NCBI RefSeq assembly: GCF_020880415.1
Contig: NZ_JAJIUJ010000103.1
Location: forward strand, 1 to 64,000
DNA length: 64,000 nucleotides
Direction of reading: 5' to 3'
Source: Xanthomonas euvesicatoria pv. euvesicatoria
Lineage (GTDB): Bacteria; Pseudomonadota; Gammaproteobacteria; Xanthomonadales; Xanthomonadaceae
Positions 29,001 to 37,162 of this stretch are shown here, in pieces. Both the position numbers and the translations under genes were made by a program. Position 1 is the first letter of the stretch; each line of letters begins with the position of its first letter. The notes below the pieces were generated by a model. The model was not told the origin of the DNA, searched no databases, and saw only the letters and a program-made list of their open reading frames with translations.

Positions 29001-29243
29001 CGGCAAATTGCGACGGATGCCGACATAGCCGGACACGCCGTTGAAGTTGTAGTCCAGGCACAGCGCATGCCCGCCCGAGGGCGTGGCCACCGGGCGCAGC
29101 GAACCGCTGACCTGGTTGGACACCACCAGGCGCCAGGCACCGATGTCGTTGAAGCCGTCGAGCACGCGCTCCTGCGCCTGCGCCGCGCCCGCAGACGTGA
29201 CGAAAGCGGCCATGGCACACAGTCGCAGGAACACTGGTTTCAC
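26076..29243 (-). CDS. large secreted glycoside hydrolase with N-terminal beta-sandwich and F5/8-type domains
   Basis: A 1055-residue periplasmic or secreted protein. The signal peptide is LRLCAMAAFVTSAGAAQAQ. Residues about 20-165 look like a carbohydrate-binding jelly roll (VLDGFNDIGAWRLV, MSFAVRGESPSNDLQLKLID); about 170-300 is an F5/8 type C (discoidin) domain (LEQRLADGKPDTFWLSG, RYLRFDLKDGPNWRYGIKEV). The C-terminal half is an (alpha/alpha)6 barrel related to glucoamylase and rhamnosidase-type enzymes (SYSRSWIRDGAMISEGLLRL, PENDSHGELIYNIAEYYRYT, YDYMERLRA). I cannot assign a GH family. The GTG start at 29243 overlaps the permease stop (GTGA). It probably processes oligosaccharides in the periplasm before import. 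Confidence 0.8.
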   Translation of the reverse strand: MKPVFLRLCAMAAFVTSAGAAQAQERVLDGFNDIGAWRLVVSNQVSGSLRPVATPSGGHALCLDYNFNGVSGYVGIRRNLPITYPDNYRMSFAVRGESPSNDLQLKLIDASGDNVWWVNRPGFNFPKNWTTFNYRKRNIEKAWGPGQDKQLRSSADVEFTIYNKVGGKGTVCFDRLTLTPLPPEDTSPLQAKAITDTAPALEQRLADGKPDTFWLSGAVKQQTVTLDLGRVREFGGAVVQWVPGLQASQYVVRSSSDGRSWRDLRTVTAGAGGTDWLALPDTEARYLRFDLKDGPNWRYGIKEVQLQPLAFAATPNDFIKSLAAQLPRGSYPRGFSGEQPYWTILGLDGGTEQGLIGEDGAVEVGKGGFSIEPFVVTGGKVLHWSDVSSEQSLQDDYLPIPSVDWHHDLMNLRVTAFVQGTPDQAQLVARYQLHNTGKDAREFTLALAVRPFQVNPPAQFLNTLGGVSRIDQLAVDGGQVSVNGKPRVFAAQRPDAGFASAFDSGMDVSHLTAATPPTVTQVKDETGLASGVLLYRWKLEPGQRREVALVIPQTGAAQLPAGFDADKAQQQVAQQWRSKLDRVRISVPAEGKPVVDTLRTALAHMLISRIGPRLQPGTRSYSRSWIRDGAMISEGLLRLGREDVVRDYVDWFAPYQFADGMVPCCVDDRGSDPVPENDSHGELIYNIAEYYRYTGDKAFLEKMWPHVTGAYDYMERLRASERTEENFMRNPAFYGMMPVSISHEGYSAKPVHSYWDNFWALRGYKDAAMLAGALDKPEEAARFSAARDEFSGDLVASLGAAVRQHNLDFLPGSAELGDFDATSTTIALTPGGEQQRLPQDLLTKTFERYWKEFSDRRDGKREWKDYTPYEWRNVAAFVRLGWRDRAWDATAFFFKDRAPQPWNQWAEVVSRTPRTPFFVGDLPHAWVASDFVRSVLDMFAYGRESDASLVIAAGTPTRWFEGKGIGIAELRTPYGRLNYTLQRTDKQLVLQLQPGLILPPGGVVLPWPYQGTPGKATINGESAEWQNGELRIQQLPANVQIDVPSAVRRAERATQ

Positions 29244-30076
29244 CCCTTCACACTCCCCAGCAGAAGACCTTGGATGTAGTAACGCTGCAGCGCCAGGAAC
29301 AATAGCAGCACCGGAATCACCGTCACCACTGCGCCAGCCATCATCAATTCCACATCCATGATGTGCTCGCGCGACAGCGCCGCCAGCGCCACCGGCAAGG
29401 TGTACTGCTCCTGGTCGGTCAGCACGATCAACGGCCACATGAAGTCGTTCCACGAACCCATGAAGGTGAAGATGGTCAAGGTGACCAGCACCGGCTTGAG
29501 CATCGGCAACACGATCTGGAAGAAGATGCGCATCTCGCTGGCACCGTCGATGCGCGCGGCCTCGATCAATTCATCCGGAATGCTGCGCGCGTACTGACGC
29601 ACCAGGAAGATGCCGAACACCGTGGCCAGCGCCGGCACCACCACCCCGCCGATGTTGTTGACCAGGTGCAACTGCTTCATCAGCAGGAACAGCGGCAGCA
29701 TCGCCACCTGCGCCGGGATCACCAGCGCGGCCATCAGGATCTTGAAGATGCGCTCGCGGCCGACGAACTGCAGCTTGGCGAACGCATAACCGGCCATGGT
29801 GTTGACCAGTAGCGAGCCGAGCGTGATCAGCCCGGACACCAGCAAGCTGTTGGCGAAGTTGCGCGCCATGCCGGTGCGCGCGAACAGCTCGTGGTAGTTG
29901 GCGGTGGTGAACGCCGACGGCAGCATCGGTGGCGGAAACCGGCTGGCCTCGCCGGTGGGCATGAACGACACCGACAGCATCCATAGCAGCGGTGCCAGGC
30001 TGATCACCGCCAGCGCCAGCAGGCCGCCGTTGATCAGCACGGCATTCCAGCGCGACTCGCCGACATCACGACTCAT
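29240..30076 (-). CDS. sugar ABC transporter permease, MalG type
   Basis: Inner-membrane permease of a CUT1 (oligosaccharide) ABC importer, 278 residues, six membrane segments. It begins with GLLALAVISLAPLLWMLSVS, and the EAA loop IPDELIEAARIDGASEMRIF contacts the ATPase. The ATG at 30076 overlaps the upstream permease stop by 4 nt (ATGA), which rules out the longer open frame upstream. The short C-terminal LLGSVKG is typical. No ATPase gene occurs in this locus, so a shared MsiK/MalK-type subunit encoded elsewhere is expected. Confidence 0.93.
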   Translation of the reverse strand: MSRDVGESRWNAVLINGGLLALAVISLAPLLWMLSVSFMPTGEASRFPPPMLPSAFTTANYHELFARTGMARNFANSLLVSGLITLGSLLVNTMAGYAFAKLQFVGRERIFKILMAALVIPAQVAMLPLFLLMKQLHLVNNIGGVVVPALATVFGIFLVRQYARSIPDELIEAARIDGASEMRIFFQIVLPMLKPVLVTLTIFTFMGSWNDFMWPLIVLTDQEQYTLPVALAALSREHIMDVELMMAGAVVTVIPVLLLFLALQRYYIQGLLLGSVKG

Positions 30077-30957
30077 ATCAGGTCCTTCTTGCGGCCAAAG
30101 CGCAGCATCACGGTGGTCACCGCCAGAATGATGAGGAACAACAGGAACGCCACCGCCGACGCGCGGCCGAGGTTCCACCACTTGAAGCCTTCTTCGAACA
30201 TGAAATACAGCACACTGACGGTGCTTTGCAGCGGGTCGCCGCGGGTCATCACGTAGGGTTCGGCGAACAGCTGGAAGTAGCCGGAAATGGTGATCACGCC
30301 CACGACCATCAGCACCGGGCCGAGCATCGGCAAGGTGATGTGCAGGAACTGCTTCCAGCGCGACGCGCCATCGATGCGCGCGGCCTCGTACAAGTCCTGC
30401 GGGATCGCCTGCAGCCCGGCCAGGAAGATCACCATGTTGTAGCCGAAGTTCTTCCACACCGCGAACAGCATGATGGTGGGCATCGCCCAGCGCGGGTCGC
30501 CCAGCCAGTCGATCGGGGCGATGCCCAGATGGCTCAGGCCGAAGTTCACCAGGCCGTACTTGATATGGAACAGGTAGCGCCAGATTACCGCCACCGCTAC
30601 CAGCGTGGTCACCACTGGCGCGAACAAGGCGGTGCGGAACAGCGCCTTGAAGCGCGAGGCCTTGGCGTTGAGCAGCAGGGCCGCGCCCAGCGACACACCG
30701 ATCGACATCGGCACGCCCAGCAGCACGAAGTAGGTGGTGTTCCACAACGACTTCCAGAACAGCGGCGTCTGCAGCAGGTCGATGTAGTTGCCCAGGCCGA
30801 CGAAGCGCAGATGGCTGCTGTCGGCCAGTGCGTACAGGTCGAAGTCGGTCACACTGAGCACCAGCGCGGCGAACACCGGCACGCCGAAGAACATGCCCAG
30901 CACCATGATCGACGGCGCGGCAAAGACCCAGCCGGCGACGGAATTACGCTTCATCAT
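30073..30957 (-). CDS. sugar ABC transporter permease, MalF type
   Basis: The partner permease, 294 residues with six membrane segments. It begins AGWVFAAPSIMVLGMFFGVP, and the EAA loop is IPQDLYEAARIDGASRWKQF. FVGLGNYIDLLQTPLFWKSL is the usual early periplasmic phrase of CUT1 permeases. Its ATG overlaps the binding-protein stop by 4 nt. A second ATG directly follows the first (MMKRN), so the start could be 3 bp later. Confidence 0.93.
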   Translation of the reverse strand: MMKRNSVAGWVFAAPSIMVLGMFFGVPVFAALVLSVTDFDLYALADSSHLRFVGLGNYIDLLQTPLFWKSLWNTTYFVLLGVPMSIGVSLGAALLLNAKASRFKALFRTALFAPVVTTLVAVAVIWRYLFHIKYGLVNFGLSHLGIAPIDWLGDPRWAMPTIMLFAVWKNFGYNMVIFLAGLQAIPQDLYEAARIDGASRWKQFLHITLPMLGPVLMVVGVITISGYFQLFAEPYVMTRGDPLQSTVSVLYFMFEEGFKWWNLGRASAVAFLLFLIILAVTTVMLRFGRKKDLI

Positions 30958-32324
30958 CGTGCGGCTCCCTGATCCGCTGCGGCAGCTGGCGCGGTGGTGC
31001 CTGCTGCCGCTGGCTTCACTGCCGGCGGAGCGGTGTCACCGGCCGGGCCGACATGCCCGCCCTCCTGCTCGAAGATCCAGCGGCGCTTGGCCAAGATTTC
31101 GTCCACGCGTTGATCCAGTTCCTGCACGGCGGCTTCGTGCGATTGCCCGCCGCGCACCACGCGCTCGGTGACCAGACGCATTTCCTGCACGATGCGCTCC
31201 CACTCCAGCACCTTGGGCGTGGCCTTGACCCGCTCCAGCTGGTCGCCGAAGGCATGCGCCAGTTCGTCGTTGGCCAGCGAAGGCAGCTTCCAGGTACTTC
31301 GACGCGGCGGCAGGTCGCCGATGATGGCGTGGAAACGCGCCTGCACCTGCGGCTGCGACAGATATTCGATCAGCTTCCAACTGGCGTCCTTGTGTTGCGA
31401 GGACTTGAAGATCACCAGGCTGGAACCGCCGGCGATGCCGGCACCCAAGCCGTTGGGCCCCGGCAACGGCGCGGTGCCCCACTTGCCTTCCATGCCCGGC
31501 GGCTGGCGCAGCTTGAACTCGCGCACGTTCCACGGCCCGGACAGATAGAAGGCGTAATAGCCGTTGAAGAATTCGTACCAGACATTGGAGACCTGGGTCT
31601 CTGAGACCTTGGGCGCCCAGCCCTGCTGATACATGTTGTCGTAGAAACCCAGCGCCTTGCGGAAACCGGCGCCACGGAAGTTGCCGTAGTTGTCGTGGTC
31701 GCGCAGCAGGCGGTCGTCCTGCTGCAGCGCGAACGACAATTGCTGCTCGAATTCGTTGAGCGGCATCAGGATGGCATAGCGGTCGGGGCCGACCTTGCGC
31801 TTGATCGCGGCCATCACCTGTTCCATCTCGGCCCAGGTCTTGGGCATTTCGCTATAGCCGGCCTCGCGCAGCAGGTCCTTGCGGTAGAACAGCAGCCGCG
31901 TGTCCACATACCACGGCACGCCGTACAGCGTGCCATCGACCAGATTGGTGTCCCACACGCCAGGGAAATAGTCGGCCGGGTCGACAACGCTGGAGCGCGC
32001 CACGTACGGCTGCATCGGCTCCAACGTGTCCAGCAGCGCGAACTCCGGCAGCCAGGTGTTGCCGAGCTGGCACACATCCGGCAGGCCATCGGCGGCAAAG
32101 GCGGTCAGCAGTTTTTCGTGTGCCGCCGTCATCGGGATGTTCTGCACATCCACGTGGATGGTGGGGTTCTGCTTTTCGAAATCGGCCACCAGCTCGGCGA
32201 CCACTTCGGCCTCCTTGCCCATCGCCCAGAAGCGCACCGTGGTCTTGCCCGGATCGGAGCGTTCGCATCCCGTCGCACCTGCACACAGGGCGACGGCCAA
32301 CATCAACAGTTTCAAAAGGCGCAC
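30954..32324 (-). CDS. sugar-binding lipoprotein of the ABC importer (family 1)
   Basis: The 456-residue substrate-binding protein. The signal sequence LKLLMLAVALCAGATGC ends in a lipobox-like A-T-G-C, so it is probably a lipoprotein. TTVRFWAMGKEAEVVAELVA, GLPDVCQLGNTWLPEFALLD, YGVPWYVDTRLLFYRKDLL and GIAGGSSLVIFKSSQHKDAS are typical of MalE/UgpB-like proteins. The last 40 residues are Ala/Pro-rich and low-complexity, beyond the family fold. It begins 3 bp after the GH144-like gene. The ligand is presumably a product of the enzymes encoded beside it. Confidence 0.93.
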   Translation of the reverse strand: MRLLKLLMLAVALCAGATGCERSDPGKTTVRFWAMGKEAEVVAELVADFEKQNPTIHVDVQNIPMTAAHEKLLTAFAADGLPDVCQLGNTWLPEFALLDTLEPMQPYVARSSVVDPADYFPGVWDTNLVDGTLYGVPWYVDTRLLFYRKDLLREAGYSEMPKTWAEMEQVMAAIKRKVGPDRYAILMPLNEFEQQLSFALQQDDRLLRDHDNYGNFRGAGFRKALGFYDNMYQQGWAPKVSETQVSNVWYEFFNGYYAFYLSGPWNVREFKLRQPPGMEGKWGTAPLPGPNGLGAGIAGGSSLVIFKSSQHKDASWKLIEYLSQPQVQARFHAIIGDLPPRRSTWKLPSLANDELAHAFGDQLERVKATPKVLEWERIVQEMRLVTERVVRGGQSHEAAVQELDQRVDEILAKRRWIFEQEGGHVGPAGDTAPPAVKPAAAGTTAPAAAADQGAAR

Positions 32325-32327
32325 GGA

Positions 32328-33947
32328 TTACTCGGGTTTCTGGCGTTGCGAGGGGTCTTGCTGGGCCTGGGCGGCGGCGGCACGCGATTCGGCCATGCCC
32401 AGCGCGCGCGCGGCGGCCTTCTGCTCGTCCTTCTGCGGCGCCGGCTGCGGCTCGCCCTCCGGAGTGAGCCAGCCGCCGGTGAAGCCGGCGCGTTCCAGAC
32501 CGGCACGGATGTAGGGGTTCTTCTTCATCACGTTCCAGACGAATTCGTTCTGGTAGTTGGCGATCATCGTCAGGATCGGGCCCTGGTCGATGGCGATGTA
32601 GTCGCTGGCCACCCAGCCACGGTCCGGCACCATGCGCCCGGTCTTGATCGGGATGTCGTAGTTGAAACTGGGGTTGAACGAATCCAGGAACCCGTAGCTC
32701 GAATACAGGAAGTCGCCATAGCGCTTGTGCATCTCTTGGGTGGCAGGAATCACCACTTCCGGGGCGAACACGATCGAGGAGATCGCCGCAGTCGGGGCGA
32801 TGGTGCCGTCGTCGAAATTCTCGCGCAGACCGGCGCCGCGCGAAGAGTAATGGCGGAACTGGCGCTGCTCGCCGCGGTATTCCTGGCTGGTGTTCTGCGG
32901 GCCGTCGCTGGCGGTCAAGCCCCAGACGTTTTCGCCGTAGTCCTTCCACTTCATCGGGTTGTCGATGGCGTAGTCGCGCTGCGCCAACGTGGCGCGGCGG
33001 CTGTTGAGGAAGTAGTCGATGCCGCGTTCGCGCATGTACTGGTCCTGGATATCGCGGAAGTCGATCCAGACATGGCTGTATTGGTGGCCGAACAGCGGGC
33101 CGAACGACAGGTATTCCTGGCCCTGATACACGCCCCAGTCGTTGTTGTAGGTGCGGGTCCAGCTGGTCCAGGCGTCCGGGTCGACGCCATGCGTTGGCGA
33201 GCCCAGCGCGAGGATGTATAGCATCATCGCCTCGTTGTAGCCCATCCAGTCGTGGTTGATGAAGCCGCTCTCGGGGAACCAGCCCATCGAGATCAGCGGC
33301 GCGCGCTGTTGCAACCAGCGCCAGTCCACGCGCTTGTACAGCGTGTCGGCGATCTGGCGGATCTCCTTTTCGCGCGGGTCGTCGCCGTCGTAGTACGACT
33401 GGGTGAACAACACGCCCATCATCAGCAGTGCGGTGTCCACGCTCGACAGTTCAACCCAGCTGTCGTAGCGGTTGCCCTGCTGCATGTCCAGAAAATGGTA
33501 GTAGAAGCCCTTGTAGCCGGCCCGGCCGGTCTTCTGCGGACCCATCGGTGCGTCGCGGAAGAATTTCAGCGTGGTCAGGGTGCGGTCGATCGCCTGATTG
33601 CGACTGACCCACCCGTTCTCGATGCCGATCGGATAGGCGGTCAACGCGAATCCGACCGACGCAATGCTGGCAAACGGGCGCGACGGAAACCGATCCGGCG
33701 ACAGGCCGTTGACCTCGTTGGTGGTGTCCCAAAAGAACTGGAATGTGCGGCGTTCGATGTCCGAAAACAGCGGCGGCAGCGGCGGCTTGACCGGTTTGGG
33801 CGGCAGTTGCGCCTCAACCAGGATGACTTTGACCGGTGCCTTCTTTTCGGCCACCTTGGGTTCCTCGGCTTGCTTGCACGACGCCAAGACCAGCGCGCCC
33901 AGCAAGAGTGGAATCGTCAACCATCGCGACGTGTTGCCCCTGTCCAT
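32328..33947 (-). CDS. lipoprotein glycoside hydrolase of the glycoamylase family (PF10091, GH144-like)
   Basis: A protein of about 539 residues, starting MDRGNTSRWLTIPLLLGALV with lipobox LASC, so a lipoprotein. The catalytic barrel has FSDIERRTFQFFWDTTNEVN, SRPFASIASVGFALTAYPIG, GFYYHFLDMQQG, SWVELSSVDTALLMMGVLF, GHQYSHVWIDFRDIQD and GPILTMIANYQNEFVW, the pattern of PF10091 enzymes; characterised GH144 members are endo-beta-1,2-glucanases. The acidic SVDTALL region lies where GH144 catalysis occurs. I reject the longer start because it would run across a LacI-type palindrome. The C-terminal 50 residues are Ala/Gln-rich. It heads the uptake operon. The beta-1,2-glucan substrate is inferred. 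Confidence 0.8.
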   Translation of the reverse strand: MDRGNTSRWLTIPLLLGALVLASCKQAEEPKVAEKKAPVKVILVEAQLPPKPVKPPLPPLFSDIERRTFQFFWDTTNEVNGLSPDRFPSRPFASIASVGFALTAYPIGIENGWVSRNQAIDRTLTTLKFFRDAPMGPQKTGRAGYKGFYYHFLDMQQGNRYDSWVELSSVDTALLMMGVLFTQSYYDGDDPREKEIRQIADTLYKRVDWRWLQQRAPLISMGWFPESGFINHDWMGYNEAMMLYILALGSPTHGVDPDAWTSWTRTYNNDWGVYQGQEYLSFGPLFGHQYSHVWIDFRDIQDQYMRERGIDYFLNSRRATLAQRDYAIDNPMKWKDYGENVWGLTASDGPQNTSQEYRGEQRQFRHYSSRGAGLRENFDDGTIAPTAAISSIVFAPEVVIPATQEMHKRYGDFLYSSYGFLDSFNPSFNYDIPIKTGRMVPDRGWVASDYIAIDQGPILTMIANYQNEFVWNVMKKNPYIRAGLERAGFTGGWLTPEGEPQPAPQKDEQKAAARALGMAESRAAAAQAQQDPSQRQKPE

Positions 33948-33961
33948 CCGCCCCCCACGTG

Positions 33962-33975
33962 TGTAATCGATTACA
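33962..33975. promoter_or_regulatory. LacI-family operator upstream of the GH144-like gene
   Basis: TGTAATCGATTACA is a perfect 14-bp palindrome with the central CG of LacI/GalR operators. It sits 14 bp upstream of the preferred start of the operon's first gene. It shares TGTAA-CG with the two operators in front of the lacI-type gene. Confidence 0.7.
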
Positions 33976-34012
33976 TCTGACACGCCAACCTACCCTATCC
34001 AGGCGCCGAGTT

Positions 34013-34044
34013 CGACCGCCCTGGCGTTGCGGCCAGGGCGGTCG
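34013..34044. terminator. strong hairpin after the TonB receptor gene
   Basis: CGACCGCCCTGGC (34013-34025) pairs perfectly with GCCAGGGCGGTCG (34032-34044) over 13 bp around a 6-nt loop. It begins 6 bp past the receptor stop codon. No T-run follows, so it is a factor-assisted terminator or an mRNA-stabilising stem separating the receptor from the uptake operon. Confidence 0.6.
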
Positions 34045-34050
34045 AGCACC

Positions 34051-37029
34051 TCACCAGTTCAGGCCGAAGGCCAGACGGAAGGTACGCATCGGCGACGCCA
34101 GCACACCGGTCGGTGTGCCGTAAGCCGTGTTCAAGTCCTGCAATGTTCCGGTATCGCCGTTGAAGGTGGCGTAATTAACCCAGTTGAACACGTTGAGGAT
34201 ATCCGCACGCACATTGAATTTGACACCACCGCCGGTGTCCCACTCTTTATTGGCGGCAATGCTGAATTCCTTGTAGCCCAGCGTGCCATCCGGCTTGAAC
34301 TGGATGATCTCGCACTGGTCGTTGCCGGCCAGGCAATTCTGTCCATAGCGCGCGGTCTGGCTGGCCAGCGACAGCTTGCCGGACAGCTTGATCTCATACG
34401 GCAGCTCGTAGATGCCGGTGACCACCAGGCGGTTCTTCGGGATGCCGCCGGCCTCGCGCCAGCCATAGTCCTGGATGCGTTCGCGGTCCAGCGCATAGTG
34501 CTCGCCGAACTGCCGGTTCTCCTTCGCATCGGAATAGGTGTAGGCCACGGTCAAGCCCCAGCCGGACTCTTCGTCGAAGGGCTTTTCCACCTGCAAGGCC
34601 AGCTGGTTGTTGCGGGTTTCCACGCCATTGGTGCCCAGCACGATGGCGCTATAGCCATTCGGGCCGTCGGTCGGCACGCCGGAGGTGGTGCCCGGCTGGA
34701 AGAACGAACCGTCCGGCAGGCGGTTGCCGCGCACGAAGGCGAAACCGTCATGGCTTTCGATGCGGCTCAGGGTGACATCGGTGAACCAGTCCTGGCCCCA
34801 CAACGGCACCATGTTGCGCATGCCGATGCTGAATTGATCGGAGTACGGGGTCTTGAGGTTGTTGTCGATCAGGTAGACCTCACGTCCGCCACCGCCGGTG
34901 CTGTTGGCCGTGAGTGTGTTCAAGCCATCCTGACTGTTGTACGCCGGATTCCAGGCCGTGCACGGGTCGCCCAGGCAAGCGGGGTTGTTGGCGCTGGTGA
35001 AGTAGTAGCTATACGACTTGAAAGAGTTGTTGAGCTGCTCCAGTGCCAGGTAATCGAAGATGTTGCGGTCATAGGCACGACCGGCGCCGCCATAGATCAC
35101 GTGGGCCTGATCGCCGAACAGGTCGTAGGAGGCGCCCAGACGCGGCTGCCAGGCATTCTTGAACGCCTTGCGGTTGTTGCCGGTGCTGATGAAGTCGTTG
35201 ATGTTGTAGTTGGCGTTGCGCAGGTTAGGCCAGTTCTGCAGCGCGCTGGCGACATCCGAGGGGGTCACGAAATCCAGGAATGCCGGGGTTTGCTCGTAGT
35301 CGTAGCGCACGCCCAGGTTCAAGGTCCAGTGCTCGTTGACCTCCCAGTCGTCCTGCAGGTAGATGCCGTACTGCTTGTTCTTGGACACCACCGAACCGCC
35401 ACCTTCCACCAGCGGCGCACCGAAGCGCACGCGGTACGGCGTTTGCACGTCGGTGAGGATGTTGTAGTAGTACTGCGGGTTGGCCGGGTTGAACTGGGTC
35501 GAATCCAGGTCGATGCTCTTGAACTTCACGCCCATCTTGACGGTGTGCGCACCGTGCCATTCCAGGCTGTTCAAGGTCAGGTCGTCCTGGAAGGTCCAGC
35601 CCTTCTGCCCCTTGCGCTGGAAGCTGCTGCCGGCGCCTGCCGCCAGGATGTCGGTCTCGTTGCCGCGCACCGGTGCGTAGCTGAGGATGTAGCCGTTGCC
35701 GTTGTTGATCGGCGCCTGGTTCCAGAACGCGCTTTCGTAGCTCAGGTTGGCCTCGTTGAGGAAGTTGGCCCCGCTGTACTGCCAGCGCAGGTTGGCGCGC
35801 TTTTCTTCCTGGCCGTTGATGCTGCCGTGCTCGTAGGTCGAGGTGCGGCCGACGTCGTTGAGCTCGTCTTCCTTGCGGTACTTGCCGGTCAGCTCGAACA
35901 GGTTGTTCTCGCCGATGGTCCAGTCGATCTTGCCGAAGTACAGGTCTTCCTTGAACGGCGTACTCGAGGTCACCACCAGCGGCTGCAGCTGGGCCGGCAA
36001 CTGGTCGACGCGGTCCGAATAGATCGAGCCGGGAATCACCACGTTCGGGGTGGTGTATTCCTTGGCTTCATAGGCGATGAAGAAATGCGCCTTGTCCTTG
36101 AGGATCGGGCCGCTGAAGGTGGCGCCGTACTGGGTTTCTTCGAAGTCGTCGCGCACGCCGGCCTTCTTCTCCAGCGGGCTTTCCTCGCGCCAGCTGTCGT
36201 TGCTGGTGTCCCAGAAGAAGCTGCCGTGGAAGTCGTTGGTGCCGGACTTGGACGAGGCCACGATGGCCGCGCCGCTGACCTGGTCGAACTCGGCCTTGTA
36301 ATTGGAGGTGATGACCTTGTATTCGCCGATCGCCGACTGCGGGAACGGGTTGCCGCGGCTGGAATCCTGGCCGCTCACGCCGCCGGTGAGCACGTAGTTC
36401 TTCTGGCTCACACCGTCGATGTAGACATTGGTGCCTTCGGCCGAGGTGGCGCCGGTGCGCACCTTGGTGGTGCCGTTGGCATCGCGGGTGAACTGCACGT
36501 TGGGCACGGTGTCGGCTAGCTCCAGGAAGTTGCGCGTGGCGCGCGGCAGGTTCTGGATCTGCACGTTGGAAATGTAGGTGGCGTTCTCGGAGGTGCGCGT
36601 TTCCACCAGCACCGGCGGCGCCTTCACCTGCACCGCATCCAGCGTGGTGGCGTTACCACCGGCGGCCGTGGCCGGTTCGCCGCCGACGCCCAGGTTCAAG
36701 GTCGCGGTCTGGCCGACCTGCACGGTGACGTTCTGCGAACTGGTCTGGCCATTGGCGGTGACATCGATGCGGTACGAACCCGGCGGCAGGCCGCCCACCG
36801 AATAGCCGCCATTGCTGACCTGCACGGTGCGGGTCAGGCCGGTGGCCAGATTGGTGGCGGTGACCTGCGCCTGGGCGGCAGGTGCGGCATCGACGGTGAC
36901 CTGCCCGCGGATGGTCGCAGCGGTGCTCTGTGCGAAGGCCGGAGCGGCGCCGAGCAGCAGGCAGCTGGCAAGCGCGCAGCTGAGCAGCTTGCGCGCCGGA
37001 CGGGCGGAATGGGGGTGGTGGTGGCGCAT
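34051..37029 (-). CDS. TonB-dependent receptor with carboxypeptidase-regulatory-like domain (Oar-like)
   Basis: Outer-membrane energised transporter, 992 residues. The signal peptide ends GAAPAFAQS. Residues about 40-110 form a CarboxypepD_reg-like domain (IRGQVTVDAAPAAQAQVTAT and YSVGGLPPGSYRIDV). A plug region follows (IQNLPRATRNFLELADTVPN), then a 22-stranded barrel rich in aromatic/charged strands, ending FRLAFGLNW with a terminal aromatic residue. No TonB box is obvious. The start at 37029 is fixed by the signal peptide. Its place between a LacI regulator and a glycan operon suggests a CUT-type locus that imports oligosaccharides. The substrate is unproven. Confidence 0.9.
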   Translation of the reverse strand: MRHHHPHSARPARKLLSCALASCLLLGAAPAFAQSTAATIRGQVTVDAAPAAQAQVTATNLATGLTRTVQVSNGGYSVGGLPPGSYRIDVTANGQTSSQNVTVQVGQTATLNLGVGGEPATAAGGNATTLDAVQVKAPPVLVETRTSENATYISNVQIQNLPRATRNFLELADTVPNVQFTRDANGTTKVRTGATSAEGTNVYIDGVSQKNYVLTGGVSGQDSSRGNPFPQSAIGEYKVITSNYKAEFDQVSGAAIVASSKSGTNDFHGSFFWDTSNDSWREESPLEKKAGVRDDFEETQYGATFSGPILKDKAHFFIAYEAKEYTTPNVVIPGSIYSDRVDQLPAQLQPLVVTSSTPFKEDLYFGKIDWTIGENNLFELTGKYRKEDELNDVGRTSTYEHGSINGQEEKRANLRWQYSGANFLNEANLSYESAFWNQAPINNGNGYILSYAPVRGNETDILAAGAGSSFQRKGQKGWTFQDDLTLNSLEWHGAHTVKMGVKFKSIDLDSTQFNPANPQYYYNILTDVQTPYRVRFGAPLVEGGGSVVSKNKQYGIYLQDDWEVNEHWTLNLGVRYDYEQTPAFLDFVTPSDVASALQNWPNLRNANYNINDFISTGNNRKAFKNAWQPRLGASYDLFGDQAHVIYGGAGRAYDRNIFDYLALEQLNNSFKSYSYYFTSANNPACLGDPCTAWNPAYNSQDGLNTLTANSTGGGGREVYLIDNNLKTPYSDQFSIGMRNMVPLWGQDWFTDVTLSRIESHDGFAFVRGNRLPDGSFFQPGTTSGVPTDGPNGYSAIVLGTNGVETRNNQLALQVEKPFDEESGWGLTVAYTYSDAKENRQFGEHYALDRERIQDYGWREAGGIPKNRLVVTGIYELPYEIKLSGKLSLASQTARYGQNCLAGNDQCEIIQFKPDGTLGYKEFSIAANKEWDTGGGVKFNVRADILNVFNWVNYATFNGDTGTLQDLNTAYGTPTGVLASPMRTFRLAFGLNW

Positions 37030-37162
37030 GGTCGTCCCTCCAGGGATCGGTACAGATTGTTGTTGTGGCAGTGCAGTGGTGCAGGAACAGCCGCTGCGGG
37101 GACAGCGGGAGCGGACAGGACGTCCGCGAAAAGGTCGGCCCGGAAACGCGTGGCCGGAAAGG

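Noticed and set aside
27361-29220. Second long frame inside the large glycosidase gene (619 codons, same strand, other frame) and a plus-strand frame at 27714-29279
   Set aside because: Low-complexity Ala/Arg/Gly composition and complete overlap with a gene that has clear domains.
33948-33983. Upstream start for the GH144-like gene (12 extra codons)
   Set aside because: Those codons include the LacI-type palindrome, and the later ATG begins directly at the lipoprotein signal sequence.
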